Positions 1 to 8,048 are shown, numbered from the stretch's first letter. The stretch: DNA of 13,352 nt from Candidatus Symbiothrix sp. (GCA_031270925.1 JAISWY010000305.1:1-13352); one strand, 5' to 3'. Numbers and translations: made by a program. Notes: generated from the sequence alone by a model not told the origin.

Positions 1-765
1 GCCGAAATTGCTCAATTCCATGGCTTCGACGTAGCTCAATTCTTCGATAATGTATGCGTTGCCGATAATGCGTGGGTCGGCCGTCATAAAACCGTCCACA
101 TCCGTCCATATTTCCAAAATAGAAGCGTTCAAAGCGGCGGCTAAAATGGATGCCGTGTAATCCGAACCGCCTCTGCCTAAATTGGTTATCTCATTTGTTT
201 TTTTGTCGCTGGCTATAAATCCGGGAATTATCGCAAGCGGCGGACAATCGACAAATTCTTCTTCAATCAAACGATTGGTCAATTGAAAATCGACGATGTG
301 TTTTTGAAATTGCTTTTCGGTTTTGATGAAGCGGCGGGCGTCAAACAATTGTGCATTGTTCAATAACGTGCTGACTATCAACGAACTCAATCGCTCGCCG
401 TAACTGACGATGATGTCGGATGTTTTTTGCGATAAATCGCGAATCAGGAAAACACCTTTGAAAATATTTTCCAATTCGTTCGAAAGCGTATGGAGTTGTT
501 GCAAAAGGGCGTTCCGTTTTTCCGCATCGGCGATAACCGTTTCCGCCATCGTCAAATGTCGTTTTTGTAATTGGAAAAACTCTTTTTCGTATCCGATATG
601 TCCTTGCGAGGCTAATTTGGAAGTGTGAAATAATTGGTCGGTAACGCCGGCCAAGGCCGAAACCACCACTACGACCGGTTCTGCGGTCGATTCGATAATC
701 GCTTTTACTTTTTGTACACTCTCTACGGATCCTACGGACGATCCGCCGAATTTCATGACTTTCAT
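1..765 (-). CDS. thrA: Aspartokinase, N-terminal part, probably bifunctional aspartokinase/homoserine dehydrogenase (partial at window edge)
   Basis: This gene encodes the aspartokinase domain, which phosphorylates L-aspartate in the first step to threonine, methionine, lysine and diaminopimelate. Only the first 255 codons are in the window; the frame is still open at base 1. Visible motifs are KFGGSS (residues 5-10), [10 protein letters not shown] (34-43), SYGERLS (121-127), [12 protein letters not shown] (195-206) and the [13 protein letters not shown] stretch (220-232), which bind ATP and aspartate in this family. The opening MKVMKFGG and the spacing of the later motifs resemble the bifunctional ThrA of Bacteroidales more than monofunctional LysC. 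The homoserine dehydrogenase half would lie outside, so the fusion is inferred. The ATG at 765-763 sits 4 nt after the DUF3467 stop codon, so the two genes are very likely co-transcribed and perhaps translationally coupled. Aspartokinase identity is near certain; the ThrA assignment is probable. Confidence 0.85.
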   Translation of the reverse strand, partial: MKVMKFGGSSVGSVESVQKVKAIIESTAEPVVVVVSALAGVTDQLFHTSKLASQGHIGYEKEFFQLQKRHLTMAETVIADAEKRNALLQQLHTLSNELENIFKGVFLIRDLSQKTSDIIVSYGERLSSLIVSTLLNNAQLFDARRFIKTEKQFQKHIVDFQLTNRLIEEEFVDCPPLAIIPGFIASDKKTNEITNLGRGGSDYTASILAAALNASILEIWTDVDGFMTADPRIIGNAYIIEELSYVEAMELSNFG

Positions 766-769
766 CGTG

Positions 770-1078
770 TTATGCTTGTCCTATTGGCCCTACAAACGGT
801 TGATTATATCCTCCGTTTTGTTGCATCCTGATTTCACCGAACTGCGATTCGTATTTCTTGACATTGTCTATCAGTGCGTGCATCAGGCGTTTAGCGTGTT
901 CGGGAGTGAGAATAATGCGCGATTTGACTTTCGCTTTCGGCGTTCCGGGAAGCAAACTTACGAAATCGACTACAAATTCGGAGGCCGAGTGAGCGATAAT
1001 GGCCAAATTGGAATAAATTCCCTGAGCTACTTCGTCGTTTAGCTCTATTTGAATGTTGTTTTGAGCCTGTTTTTCCAT
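770..1078 (-). CDS. Small DUF3467 family protein
   Basis: This 102-residue soluble protein has no signal peptide or membrane segment. Its sequence matches my recollection of the DUF3467 family: an N-terminal [20 protein letters not shown] stretch, a central [16 protein letters not shown] segment (about residues 30-45), and [14 protein letters not shown] (56-69) followed by a helix and a Gly/Gln-rich tail. The function of the family is unknown. In Bacteroides such genes are, as I recall, often found next to RNA polymerase genes; here the neighbour is an aspartokinase starting 4 nt downstream. A good Bacteroidota promoter lies 41 nt upstream of the ATG, so this is probably the first gene of the DUF3467-thrA unit. 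Family assignment is fairly sure; no role is proposed. Confidence 0.85.
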   Translation of the reverse strand: MEKQAQNNIQIELNDEVAQGIYSNLAIIAHSASEFVVDFVSLLPGTPKAKVKSRIILTPEHAKRLMHALIDNVKKYESQFGEIRMQQNGGYNQPFVGPIGQA

Positions 1079-1118
1079 TGTTTTTTATTTTTCCGACAAA
1101 ATGTCGCGTTTTAGCTGA

Positions 1119-1150
1119 CAAAAGTAATGATAATTTTATGGATTTGCAAA
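1119..1150 (-). promoter_or_regulatory. Bacteroidota-type promoter for the DUF3467-aspartokinase unit
   Basis: Read on the minus strand, TTTG at 1150-1147 is followed by a 20-nt spacer and TACTTTTG at 1126-1119. This fits the Bacteroides primary sigma factor consensus (-33 TTTG, about 19-21 nt, -7 TAnnTTTG) exactly. The start point would fall near 1112-1114, giving a leader of about 35 nt before the DUF3467 ATG. A 13-bp palindrome (CGACA-AAA-TGTCG, 1094-1106) lies inside that leader. The site is in the 104-nt gap after the phosphoethanolamine transferase gene, so it separates that gene from the DUF3467 unit. Confidence 0.75.
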
Positions 1151-1182
1151 AATATTTAAACCTAACATTAAAAGGGGCGGTA

Positions 1183-2880
1183 TCAATCAATTCTTTTCAC
1201 TTCCATGTTTGTGTTGATAATGTATCGAACGGAATCTTCATGGAGCGAACCGGATGCAATGCTTCGGTCGATTTGTTGTGCGGGAAAGTGAATATCGGCT
1301 ATATCCAAGAGTGAATTGAAAAGATGGCCGGCGCTCAATTTCTTGTCTTTGTTTTGAACGATGGCGGCCGCTTTTTCCGGATATTGTTGTTGGTAAGCCT
1401 CTGACGTCCAAACAAAAAACGGAATGTGGAAATCGAATTTCGAATAAACCAATCCAGCGTGAAGCGCGAGTTTTTGCTCGGTATCGAATAAATTTTCCCC
1501 GTGATCGGCAAGGTAAATCAATGCGCTCACGGCTTGCAGACTGTCGATTTTTTGAATCGTAGATGCCAAAAAATAATCGGTGTAAAGAATCGAATTGTCG
1601 TAAGTATTTACAAACAGTTCTTTGTTTTTTGCAGAAATCAGCGCATAATCGAAAGCGTCTTGCAAACTCGGTTTAAACACTTCAAAATTAGCCGGATAGC
1701 GGAAATTATAGCGGAAATGACTGCCCAATGTATGTATTACGATCAATACTTTTTCGTCGCCTCGTGATAGAAATTGTTCCATCGGAAGCCAAAGATTTTC
1801 GTCGTAATGCCCGGCCGAATCAAAATCGGTTACAGCAAAATATTTCCCATCTGCATCTGTGGCAATTCGTCGAATAAACGAATTACCTGCGCTTTGATTA
1901 CCAATCCAATAGGTTTTGAATCCGGCTTCTTGGAAAGCATCCACTAACGATTTTTCCCGATAATAGCGGGTATAATCTTGGGCGTCGGCTTGCGTTAAAA
2001 TAATCGGCATCGAAGTGGATGTGAGATTAGCTTCAGAGTACATATTACTGTAAGAAACCACGTTAGCCGTTTTCGACAGACGAGGCGACGTCTCTCGTTC
2101 ATAGCCGTTTATCGAATAGTTTTGGTAACGACCGGTTTCGCCGATAACCAAAACATAAACCTCTTTTTTGTCTATCGCATGTGCTTTTTCTGCGTAAAAA
2201 TAAAAATTTTGTAATACTTCTTTGTCTTTTTTGATCTCCAACCGGGTGGCCATAAGGCTTTCTGTTTGGAAAATCAAACTATATGGCCACGTTTTGGAAA
2301 ATTTTTTCGAGTAATAGTATGTGGCAGCTCCCCAAACATCTCCTTTGGAGGCCGATACCTGACAACTCAGATTCAATTGCCAAGCGTATCCCAACAATAA
2401 AACAAATGCAGAAACGGCTAATAACCAACATCTTATCTTCTTAAAAGAAATTAAATATTCGTTTTTTATTTGGCTGAAAACGATGACAAAATAGAAAACG
2501 CAAAGCAAGCCATAGGCTATGAGCGGAATTTTAACCGAACCAAGAAGCTCCGAAGCTTCCGAACTGTTGGTTTCGATAATCGACAACAAAAAAGCCGACG
2601 AAGAAGGCATCCGGTTCAAGAAAATATGCGCTATTTCGATGGGAGCCGCCAAAACAAAAATTCCCATCACGAGGAAAAAAATTCGCGCCTTCAAAAATAG
2701 CGAGGGAATCACGAATAATATACCGGAAAAACCGAGATAAGCAATCATCTTTCGGATGGAAGCTCCCTCAAAATCGCTTCCGTAAAATAGCAGATAAATG
2801 TTGGGAATCAACACGATAAGCGAAAGAAAAAAACTCCATCCGTATTGTTTCCTATGCAGAGATGTAATTTTGAAACTCAT
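1183..2880 (-). CDS. Phosphoethanolamine transferase-like inner-membrane protein (EptA/sulfatase family)
   Basis: This is a 565-residue membrane enzyme of the EptA/MCR type, which moves phosphoethanolamine onto lipid A or another envelope glycan at the outer face of the inner membrane. Counting from the TTG codon one position before the chosen ATG, hydrophobic segments lie at about 17-34, 46-63, 68-88, 118-137 and 151-170. The alkaline-phosphatase-fold domain follows. It shows VIGETGR (E249), a TSTSMP segment with T288 as probable nucleophile, HTLGSH (384-389), ADHGE (D460, H461) and LHAGL (H475). The periplasmic domain has no cysteine, unlike proteobacterial EptA/MCR, which are held by disulfides. 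The ATG at 2880 is chosen over the TTG at 2883; it lies 3 nt after the dapL stop, so the two genes form one unit. The acceptor (lipid A or other) cannot be read from the sequence. Confidence 0.82.
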   Translation of the reverse strand: MSFKITSLHRKQYGWSFFLSLIVLIPNIYLLFYGSDFEGASIRKMIAYLGFSGILFVIPSLFLKARIFFLVMGIFVLAAPIEIAHIFLNRMPSSSAFLLSIIETNSSEASELLGSVKIPLIAYGLLCVFYFVIVFSQIKNEYLISFKKIRCWLLAVSAFVLLLGYAWQLNLSCQVSASKGDVWGAATYYYSKKFSKTWPYSLIFQTESLMATRLEIKKDKEVLQNFYFYAEKAHAIDKKEVYVLVIGETGRYQNYSINGYERETSPRLSKTANVVSYSNMYSEANLTSTSMPIILTQADAQDYTRYYREKSLVDAFQEAGFKTYWIGNQSAGNSFIRRIATDADGKYFAVTDFDSAGHYDENLWLPMEQFLSRGDEKVLIVIHTLGSHFRYNFRYPANFEVFKPSLQDAFDYALISAKNKELFVNTYDNSILYTDYFLASTIQKIDSLQAVSALIYLADHGENLFDTEQKLALHAGLVYSKFDFHIPFFVWTSEAYQQQYPEKAAAIVQNKDKKLSAGHLFNSLLDIADIHFPAQQIDRSIASGSLHEDSVRYIINTNMEVKRID

Positions 2881-2883
2881 CAA

Positions 2884-4080
2884 TTAAAATAAATTTTTAA
2901 TTCGACGAACGGCCTCAATCGTGTTTTCGCGGTTGCCGAAAGCGGTAAATCGGAAAAAACCTTCGCCCGATTGTCCGAAACCGGAACCCGGCGTGCCGAC
3001 CACCTGCGCCTGATTCAATAACAAGTCGAAAAATTCCCATGAAGTTTGACCATTGGGCGTTTGTGTCCAAATATAAGGTGCGTTTACGCCACCGTAGGTC
3101 GTTAAGCCCAATTCTTCCAAACCGTTTTTGATGATGCGGGCGTTCTCCATATAATATTGTATCACTTCGCGGATTTGTTTTTGGCCTTCCGACGAATAAA
3201 CAGCTTCGGCGCCACGTTGAACGATATAGGCCGTGCCGTTGAATTTAGTCGATTGGCGACGCAGCCACATCGTATTGAGCGAGAGCGTTTCGCCTTTCGA
3301 GGTCGTGGCCGTCAATTCTTTTGGAACGATGGTGTAACCGGCTCTCATTCCGGTAAATCCGGCGGTTTTGGAGAAACTGCGAAACTCGATGGCGACTTTT
3401 TTCGCGCCCGGAATTTCGTAGATGCTGTGCGGCACATCCGGTTGCGAGATATAGGCTTCGTAGGCGGCATCGAAAAGAATCAGCGATTGATGTTCGAGTG
3501 CGTAATCGACCCATTTTTTCAGTTGCAATTTTGTTAAAACCGTGCCTGTGGGGTTGTTCGGATAGCAGAGATAAATCACATCAACGGGCTTTTCGGGGAA
3601 AGCCGGAACGAAATCGTTGGCCGGTGTGCAAGGCAGAAGAGTGATGTTTCGTCCCGCCATTTTATTTGTATCCACATATACGGGATAAGCCGGGTCGGTA
3701 ACGGCCACCAAATTTTCTTTTCCCAGAATATCGCCGATATTGCCGGTATCGCTTTTGGCGCCGTCGCTCACGAAAATTTCATCGGCGGCGATGTCGATGC
3801 CGCGATCAACAAAATCGTGTTTCAGGATGGCTTGAATCAGAAAATCGTAGCCTTCGTAAGGCGCGTAACCGCGTAGAGTCGCTGCGTTGGCCATTTCGTC
3901 GGTGGCTTTGTGAATGGCTTCGATAACAGCCGGTACAATCGGTTGCGTTACATCGCCGATTCCCAAGCTGATAACTTGTTTTTCGGGCTGTGCCGTTTTG
4001 TATTCTTTAACTCTTCGGGCAACTTCAGCGAATAAGTAGTTATTGCCTATTTCGGTGTAGTGTTCGTTTAATTTGATCAT
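2884..4080 (-). CDS. dapL: LL-diaminopimelate aminotransferase
   Basis: This 398-residue, full-length class I/II PLP aminotransferase converts tetrahydrodipicolinate plus glutamate to LL-diaminopimelate in one step, supplying lysine and peptidoglycan. Typical DapL features are the start INEHY-like MIKLNEHYTEI, the ISLGIGDVTQP segment (37-47), LRGYAPYEGYDFL (69-81), FVSDGAKSDTGNIGDI (103-118), YPNNPTGT (173-180), D204 and Y207, the PLP lysine K238 in RSFSKTAGFTG, and R377 in FFRFTAFGN for the substrate carboxylate. The ATG lies 11 nt after the epimerase stop. A possible -7 element overlaps the end of the epimerase gene, so dapL may be read both from its own promoter and by readthrough from the mannan genes. 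I recall it near dapF in Bacteroides; here its neighbours are a sugar epimerase and a membrane transferase. Confidence 0.95.
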   Translation of the reverse strand: MIKLNEHYTEIGNNYLFAEVARRVKEYKTAQPEKQVISLGIGDVTQPIVPAVIEAIHKATDEMANAATLRGYAPYEGYDFLIQAILKHDFVDRGIDIAADEIFVSDGAKSDTGNIGDILGKENLVAVTDPAYPVYVDTNKMAGRNITLLPCTPANDFVPAFPEKPVDVIYLCYPNNPTGTVLTKLQLKKWVDYALEHQSLILFDAAYEAYISQPDVPHSIYEIPGAKKVAIEFRSFSKTAGFTGMRAGYTIVPKELTATTSKGETLSLNTMWLRRQSTKFNGTAYIVQRGAEAVYSSEGQKQIREVIQYYMENARIIKNGLEELGLTTYGGVNAPYIWTQTPNGQTSWEFFDLLLNQAQVVGTPGSGFGQSGEGFFRFTAFGNRENTIEAVRRIKNLF

Positions 4081-4091
4081 GCTTTTTTGTT

Positions 4092-5288
4092 TTACGACTG
4101 CAAAGATACATGAAATTTTTCAAATTGCATCACTTCCATACACATCCGGGCATTGTGGTAAGGACATTTCCAAAAACCGGCTTTGTCGTCGATGCGATTG
4201 GGCAGTTGGTTGGAAAAAATGCCCCACAACCATTCGCCGTGTTTCCGGTCGATGATGTTTTGCCGAATATATTCCCATGTCTTTTGAGCCGTTTCGAGGT
4301 ATCTTTCGTTTCTCGACATCTTGTAGGCGTACATCGAACCGACTACCGTTTCGGCTTGCACCCACCAATGGCGGTCGCGATCGATCTGTTCGCCGTTGCG
4401 TTCGTAAGACAGGGAGCCGTCGGGTTGCAGGCCTTCGCAGGCTGCTTCGGCCAAAGCGAGCGATACATGTTTTACGCGCGACAACAAGAGGGCGTTTTCC
4501 GAGACTTCGGCCGCTTCGTAGAGTAACCATGCTGCTTCAATATCATGTCCGTAAGAAATGATTTGCGATTTCGGATGCCATTGTTCGTCGAAAAACAAGA
4601 TTTGATGATGAGTTTCGCGCGAAACGATATGTTCGCAAAAGATATGGATGAGGCGTTCATGGGCGCGAATCAAATCGGGGTTTCGCCACACGCGCAACAG
4701 ATTGGTATAGGGTTCGAGGATGTGCAGGTGGGTATTCATCGACTTCGGCAGATTAGCGTCTTTTTCGCTCAATTTCATGTCGTCGATGGGCTGCCAATCG
4801 CGATCGAGGGCTTCGATATAGCCGCCAAACTGTGAATCGCAAGCATGTTTTTCCAATAATTCAAAGAGGATGGTTGCTTCGTGTAAGGCTTCTTCATGAG
4901 CGGTAGCGCGGTAAAATTCTGAAAATCCGTAGATTGCAAAGCCTTGAGCATAAATCTGTTTGCGCGTATTAACGGGATTTCCCAGATAATCCAATTCCCA
5001 ATATACGCCGCCTTGTTCCTTATCGACGAAAAAGTCGCGGAGATAATGGAAAGCACGTTCGGCTATTTCCAAATATTTCGGATTTTTTTCGATACGGTAG
5101 GCGGCCGAAAACGTCCACAAGATGCGGGCATTGAGGATGGCGCCTTTGTTGGCTTGCTTGTGAATTTGTTCGTTGCCGTCGATACGGCCATAAAAGCCGC
5201 CGTGTTCGTGATCGATGGTTTTTTTCATCCAATAGGGAAGAATGTTGTTGATTAATTCTTCCCTTAATTCTTTTTGTAATTGTTGCAT
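4092..5288 (-). CDS. Mannobiose/cellobiose 2-epimerase (AGE family)
   Basis: This 398-residue cytoplasmic (alpha/alpha)6-barrel enzyme of the N-acylglucosamine/cellobiose 2-epimerase family has no signal peptide. It inverts C2 of the reducing-end sugar, turning beta-1,4-mannobiose into mannosyl-glucose. The three histidines expected for catalysis are seen in NTHLHILEPYTN (H187), SYGHDIEAAWLL (H248) and KCPYHNARMCMEV (H378). The RHWWVQAE segment (306-313) is also typical. Its place after GH130 and GPH transporter genes points to mannobiose as the physiological substrate, as in the B. fragilis mannan operon; activity on cellobiose is also likely in this family. An AGGA-like ribosome binding site sits about 10 nt before the ATG, which is uncommon for this phylum, and a -7 promoter element lies just upstream. 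The substrate is inferred from context. Confidence 0.92.
   Translation of the reverse strand: MQQLQKELREELINNILPYWMKKTIDHEHGGFYGRIDGNEQIHKQANKGAILNARILWTFSAAYRIEKNPKYLEIAERAFHYLRDFFVDKEQGGVYWELDYLGNPVNTRKQIYAQGFAIYGFSEFYRATAHEEALHEATILFELLEKHACDSQFGGYIEALDRDWQPIDDMKLSEKDANLPKSMNTHLHILEPYTNLLRVWRNPDLIRAHERLIHIFCEHIVSRETHHQILFFDEQWHPKSQIISYGHDIEAAWLLYEAAEVSENALLLSRVKHVSLALAEAACEGLQPDGSLSYERNGEQIDRDRHWWVQAETVVGSMYAYKMSRNERYLETAQKTWEYIRQNIIDRKHGEWLWGIFSNQLPNRIDDKAGFWKCPYHNARMCMEVMQFEKFHVSLQS
4101..4108 (-). promoter_or_regulatory. Possible -7 element before dapL
   Basis: On the minus strand TATCTTTG matches the TAnnTTTG -7 consensus. It lies inside the last codons of the epimerase gene, about 20 nt before the dapL ATG. 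No good TTTG is found at the expected spacing: one lies only 12 nt upstream (4124-4121), and the 19-nt position reads GATG. It is therefore weaker evidence than the two better promoters in this window. Confidence 0.35.
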
Positions 5289-5310
5289 AGTACTTATTCC
5301 TCACATCCGG

Positions 5311-5339
5311 CAAAAGTAGGAATTTTCTTTGAAAACAAA
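5311..5339 (-). promoter_or_regulatory. Probable promoter for the 2-epimerase gene
   Basis: In the 63-nt gap between the transporter stop and the epimerase ATG, the minus strand carries TTTG (5339-5336), a 17-nt spacer and TACTTTTG (5318-5311). The -7 element is a perfect TAnnTTTG match; the spacer is about 2 nt shorter than usual. The start point would be near 5304-5306, just ahead of a GAGGAA ribosome-binding-like sequence (5302-5297). This suggests the epimerase, and possibly dapL beyond it, can be expressed apart from the upstream mannan genes. Confidence 0.55.
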
Positions 5340-5351
5340 TGGTTTTGTTGA

Positions 5352-6779
5352 TTATTTTTTCCGTCGTTTCTCCAACTCTTCCGTATTTTCCTTTACTTTT
5401 TTGTCGGAAAGCGGATAAAACATCATTCCTGCAAAAGCCAATATGCAACAAACAGCCGGAAGAAGGCTTATCATGATTCGTTCGCCGAAAACGGTTTGTG
5501 CGGTTTGTGCAATTCCCTGATGGGCGGCCTCTTCATTGTAACCGAACCATCCGAGTATCAATAAATTAAGTCCTGCACCTAAGGCCCATCCGAGTTTTTG
5601 CGACATCGACGAACTGCTGAAAATCAATCCGGTAGCCCGCCGGCCGGTTTTTATTTCCTGATCGTCCACAATGTCGGCGAACATCGACCAAAGCAATGGC
5701 AAAACGTAACCTGCAAACAACGAAATAAGGAATTGTATTCCCAAAATAATAGCAAAATGCTTGGGAATGAAGAAGAAAACAACGCTCAAAATGCCTGCGG
5801 CCAATATAGCAATCATGTATGTCTGCTTTTTGCCGTAACGCGCCGAAAGAACGGGCGCGGCCATTACGCCGATAAGGTTAGCCGCTTGACCGACAAGAAA
5901 ATAGATGGTTGTTGCATCCCAACTTGTTCCCGTCATTTTGTAGGGAATCCGAACATAATCGCGAAAATAATAAATCGCCACGCCATCACGAACGGCATTG
6001 AAAAGCAAGGCAGCCAATCCCGTACCGACTAAAATCCACCAAGGCGCGTTGTGCAGCAAATGCCCCAAATCTTCGCGAACCGACACGTTTTCGTCTTTGT
6101 CAATCTGCTGAACGCGCTCTTTTGTCCAGAAAAAGCAGAGGATAAACAGAACAATACAAAGCAATCCGATGGAGCCGACGCCCAAAGTCCACGCAATCGG
6201 CAAGGTGCTGATCGTGTTATCGGCTTTCGATGCAAATCCCTGCGGATCAAATGCTTGTGCGAAAATATCGATCAAGGGCTGCATCAACATAAAAGTTACG
6301 AAACTGCCGATAAATGCAAACGACATTCTAAAAGACGAGAGCGAATTGCGTTCTTTCGGATCGGCAGACATCGCGCCCAACAACGATGCGTAAGGAACAT
6401 TGATAATCGAATACACAATCATCATCAGCGAATAAGTAATGTATGCGTAAATGAGTTTGCCGGTTTGCGCAAATTCGGGCGTGAAAAAGGTGATGATACC
6501 CATTACCGCAAACGGCACGGCAAACCAGAGCAGATAAGGACGGTATTTTCCCCAACGGGTTTTAGTTCTGTCGGCAACGATGCCCACGAAAACATCGAAA
6601 AACGAATCCCAGATTCTTGCCACGAGAAACATGATTCCCGCCGCTGCCGCCGTAATTCCAAATACATCGGTGTAGAAAAACGCTGCATACATTCCGAATA
6701 TTTTCCAAAACATTGAAGAGGCTGCATCGCCGAAACCATAGCCGATTTTTTCTTTTAGAGAAATTGCTTGATTTTTCAT
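5352..6779 (-). CDS. GPH-family sugar:cation symporter (MFS), probable manno-oligosaccharide importer
   Basis: This 475-residue inner-membrane carrier has about 12 hydrophobic segments and the glycoside-pentoside-hexuronide (MelB-like) signature. RIWDSFFDVFVG (55-66) holds D58 and D62, matching the cation-site aspartates D55 and D59 of MelB, and is followed by DRTKTRWGKYRPYLLW (70-85). The C-terminus is short and highly charged (Lys/Glu/Arg rich), as is common in this family. It starts 51 nt after the GH130 gene and precedes the epimerase, the same gene content as the mannan operon of B. fragilis. The probable job is to carry mannobiose or short gluco-mannan oligosaccharides from periplasm to cytoplasm. 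The ATG is preceded by an A-rich stretch usual for Bacteroidota. Substrate is inferred from neighbours; family membership is clear. Confidence 0.92.
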   Translation of the reverse strand: MKNQAISLKEKIGYGFGDAASSMFWKIFGMYAAFFYTDVFGITAAAAGIMFLVARIWDSFFDVFVGIVADRTKTRWGKYRPYLLWFAVPFAVMGIITFFTPEFAQTGKLIYAYITYSLMMIVYSIINVPYASLLGAMSADPKERNSLSSFRMSFAFIGSFVTFMLMQPLIDIFAQAFDPQGFASKADNTISTLPIAWTLGVGSIGLLCIVLFILCFFWTKERVQQIDKDENVSVREDLGHLLHNAPWWILVGTGLAALLFNAVRDGVAIYYFRDYVRIPYKMTGTSWDATTIYFLVGQAANLIGVMAAPVLSARYGKKQTYMIAILAAGILSVVFFFIPKHFAIILGIQFLISLFAGYVLPLLWSMFADIVDDQEIKTGRRATGLIFSSSSMSQKLGWALGAGLNLLILGWFGYNEEAAHQGIAQTAQTVFGERIMISLLPAVCCILAFAGMMFYPLSDKKVKENTEELEKRRKK

Positions 6780-6799
6780 GATATTATTTTTTTTGCGTC

Positions 6800-6820
6800 A
6801 TTGCAGGCTTGCCCCGCAAT
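6800..6820. repeat. Imperfect palindrome between GH130 and symporter genes
   Basis: The 21-nt sequence pairs ATTGC with GCAAT at its ends and GG with CC inside, around a CTTGC loop with one A/C mismatch. It begins 11 nt after the GH130 stop codon. There is no U-run on either side in the minus direction, so it is not a classic terminator. The pattern (ATTGC, GGCTTG, CCCGCAAT) resembles short dispersed palindromes seen in many bacterial intergenic regions. It could equally act as an mRNA hairpin that protects the GH130 3' end. Confidence 0.5.
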
Positions 6821-6830
6821 TTCCTGCGAA

Positions 6831-8003
6831 TTATGAATGTTTTATATTTTTATTTATTAGTTTGTATATCGATTCCACCGAAGTACGCGACCGCCCGCCA
6901 TCCGCCGGCGTATGCAAGCAGTAATCGACTAATTTTTCGATGGTCGATGTCGCCACGTGCATCCGCGTATCGGACGAGGCGTAATAGATGTAAACCGTTC
7001 CGTCGTCGTCGGCAATCCATCCGTTGGTAAAGAGTACGTTGGAAACGTCGCCGAGCCGTTCCGCGCCTTTGGGAGCCATGAAATGGCCGGCGGGTTCGGC
7101 AATTACTTTGGTCGGATCTTGTAAATCCGTCATGTAAAGATACAAAACATAACGCAATCCGGCGGCGCAAGCACGAACGCCATGCGCGAGATGCAACCAG
7201 CCTTGCGGCGTTTGGATGGGATGAGGGCCTTCGCCGTTTTTCACTTCCTTAATGGTATGATATTGGCGAAAATTGATGATTTTTTCATCTTTCACTTCGG
7301 CATGTGTAATATCGTCGATTAAGGCCCAACCGATTCCGCCGCCGCTGCCGGCATCAATAAATCCATCTTGCGGACGGGTGTAAAGTGCATATTTTCCGTT
7401 TACAAATTCGGGATGCAAAACCACGTTGCGTTGTTGCGAACGTGAAAGCAAATCGGGCAAGCGTTCCCAGAATTTCAAATCTTTGGTACGGACGATGCCG
7501 CAGGAAGCCCTTGCCGAGGATAAATCGCCCGCCGGAGCGTTTGAGTCTTTGCGTTCGGCACAGAAAAGGCCGTAAATCCAACCGTCTTCGTGGCGCGTGA
7601 GGCGCATATCATAAACGTTGGTTTCGGGGTCGGAAACATCGGGCAACAAAACCGGATAATCCCAAAACCGGAAATTGTCGATGCCGTTGGGACTTTCGGC
7701 CACGGCAAAAAACGATTTGCGGTCGTCGCCTTCCACGCGAACCATCAATACATATTTGCCGTTCCATTTAATGGCGCCCGAATTGAATGTGCCGTTCATC
7801 CCGATGCGTTCCAAAAGCAGGGGATTGTCGTTTTCGTCGAAATCGTAACGCCAAATCAGCGGCGTATGCGCCGCCGTCAGAATTGGATTCTTATAACGTT
7901 GATAGATGCCGTTGGAGTGTTCCATCGGTTCGTTTTGTTTCGTAAGAAGCGATTCGTGCGCTTGAAACAAATGTTTTACTTTTTCATGGAAATTCATATT
8001 CAT
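6831..8003 (-). CDS. 4-O-beta-D-mannosyl-D-glucose phosphorylase (GH130)
   Basis: This cytoplasmic phosphorylase of 390 residues has no signal peptide. It splits beta-mannosyl-1,4-glucose with phosphate into alpha-mannose 1-phosphate and glucose, the last step of the epimerase-linked mannan pathway. The sequence is very close to what I recall of the B. fragilis enzyme, subfamily GH130_1: [13 protein letters not shown] (36-48), [15 protein letters not shown] (66-80), [17 protein letters not shown] (98-114), the catalytic Asp in NVYDMRL (D132), [31 protein letters not shown] and [22 protein letters not shown]. The frame stays open up to 8048, but the ATG at 8003 is preferred. Family members begin near here, and a promoter occupies 8019-8048. 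A second ATG two codons on (7997) is also possible. The gene lies 66 nt after GH5 and has its own promoter. Confidence 0.95.
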   Translation of the reverse strand: MNMNFHEKVKHLFQAHESLLTKQNEPMEHSNGIYQRYKNPILTAAHTPLIWRYDFDENDNPLLLERIGMNGTFNSGAIKWNGKYVLMVRVEGDDRKSFFAVAESPNGIDNFRFWDYPVLLPDVSDPETNVYDMRLTRHEDGWIYGLFCAERKDSNAPAGDLSSARASCGIVRTKDLKFWERLPDLLSRSQQRNVVLHPEFVNGKYALYTRPQDGFIDAGSGGGIGWALIDDITHAEVKDEKIINFRQYHTIKEVKNGEGPHPIQTPQGWLHLAHGVRACAAGLRYVLYLYMTDLQDPTKVIAEPAGHFMAPKGAERLGDVSNVLFTNGWIADDDGTVYIYYASSDTRMHVATSTIEKLVDYCLHTPADGGRSRTSVESIYKLINKNIKHS

Positions 8004-8018
8004 ATTATTTATCGGCTG

Positions 8019-8048
8019 CAAAAGTAAAGAAAAATTCCGTTTTTGCAA
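8019..8048 (-). promoter_or_regulatory. Promoter for GH130 and the following symporter gene
   Basis: On the minus strand TTG (8048-8046) is followed by a 19-nt spacer and TACTTTTG (8026-8019), a perfect TAnnTTTG -7 element at the right distance. The start point would be near 8012-8014, leaving a leader of only about 10 nt before the ATG at 8003, or about 16 nt before the one at 7997. It lies in the 66-nt gap after the GH5 stop. It implies that the cytoplasmic half of the pathway can be made independently of the surface enzymes. Confidence 0.65.

Noticed and set aside
2881..2883. TTG start one codon before the ATG of the phosphoethanolamine transferase
   Set aside because: The adjacent ATG at 2880 is the more likely start; the difference is one residue.
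6051..6716. Open frame of about 220 codons on the plus strand
   Set aside because: It runs antisense through the GPH symporter gene, has a Cys/His/Arg-rich composition unlike a folded protein, and no recognisable motif.
8004..8048. Longer N-terminus for the GH130 phosphorylase starting at 8048
   Set aside because: The added 15 residues cover a good -7 promoter element and are absent from the family N-terminus as I recall it.
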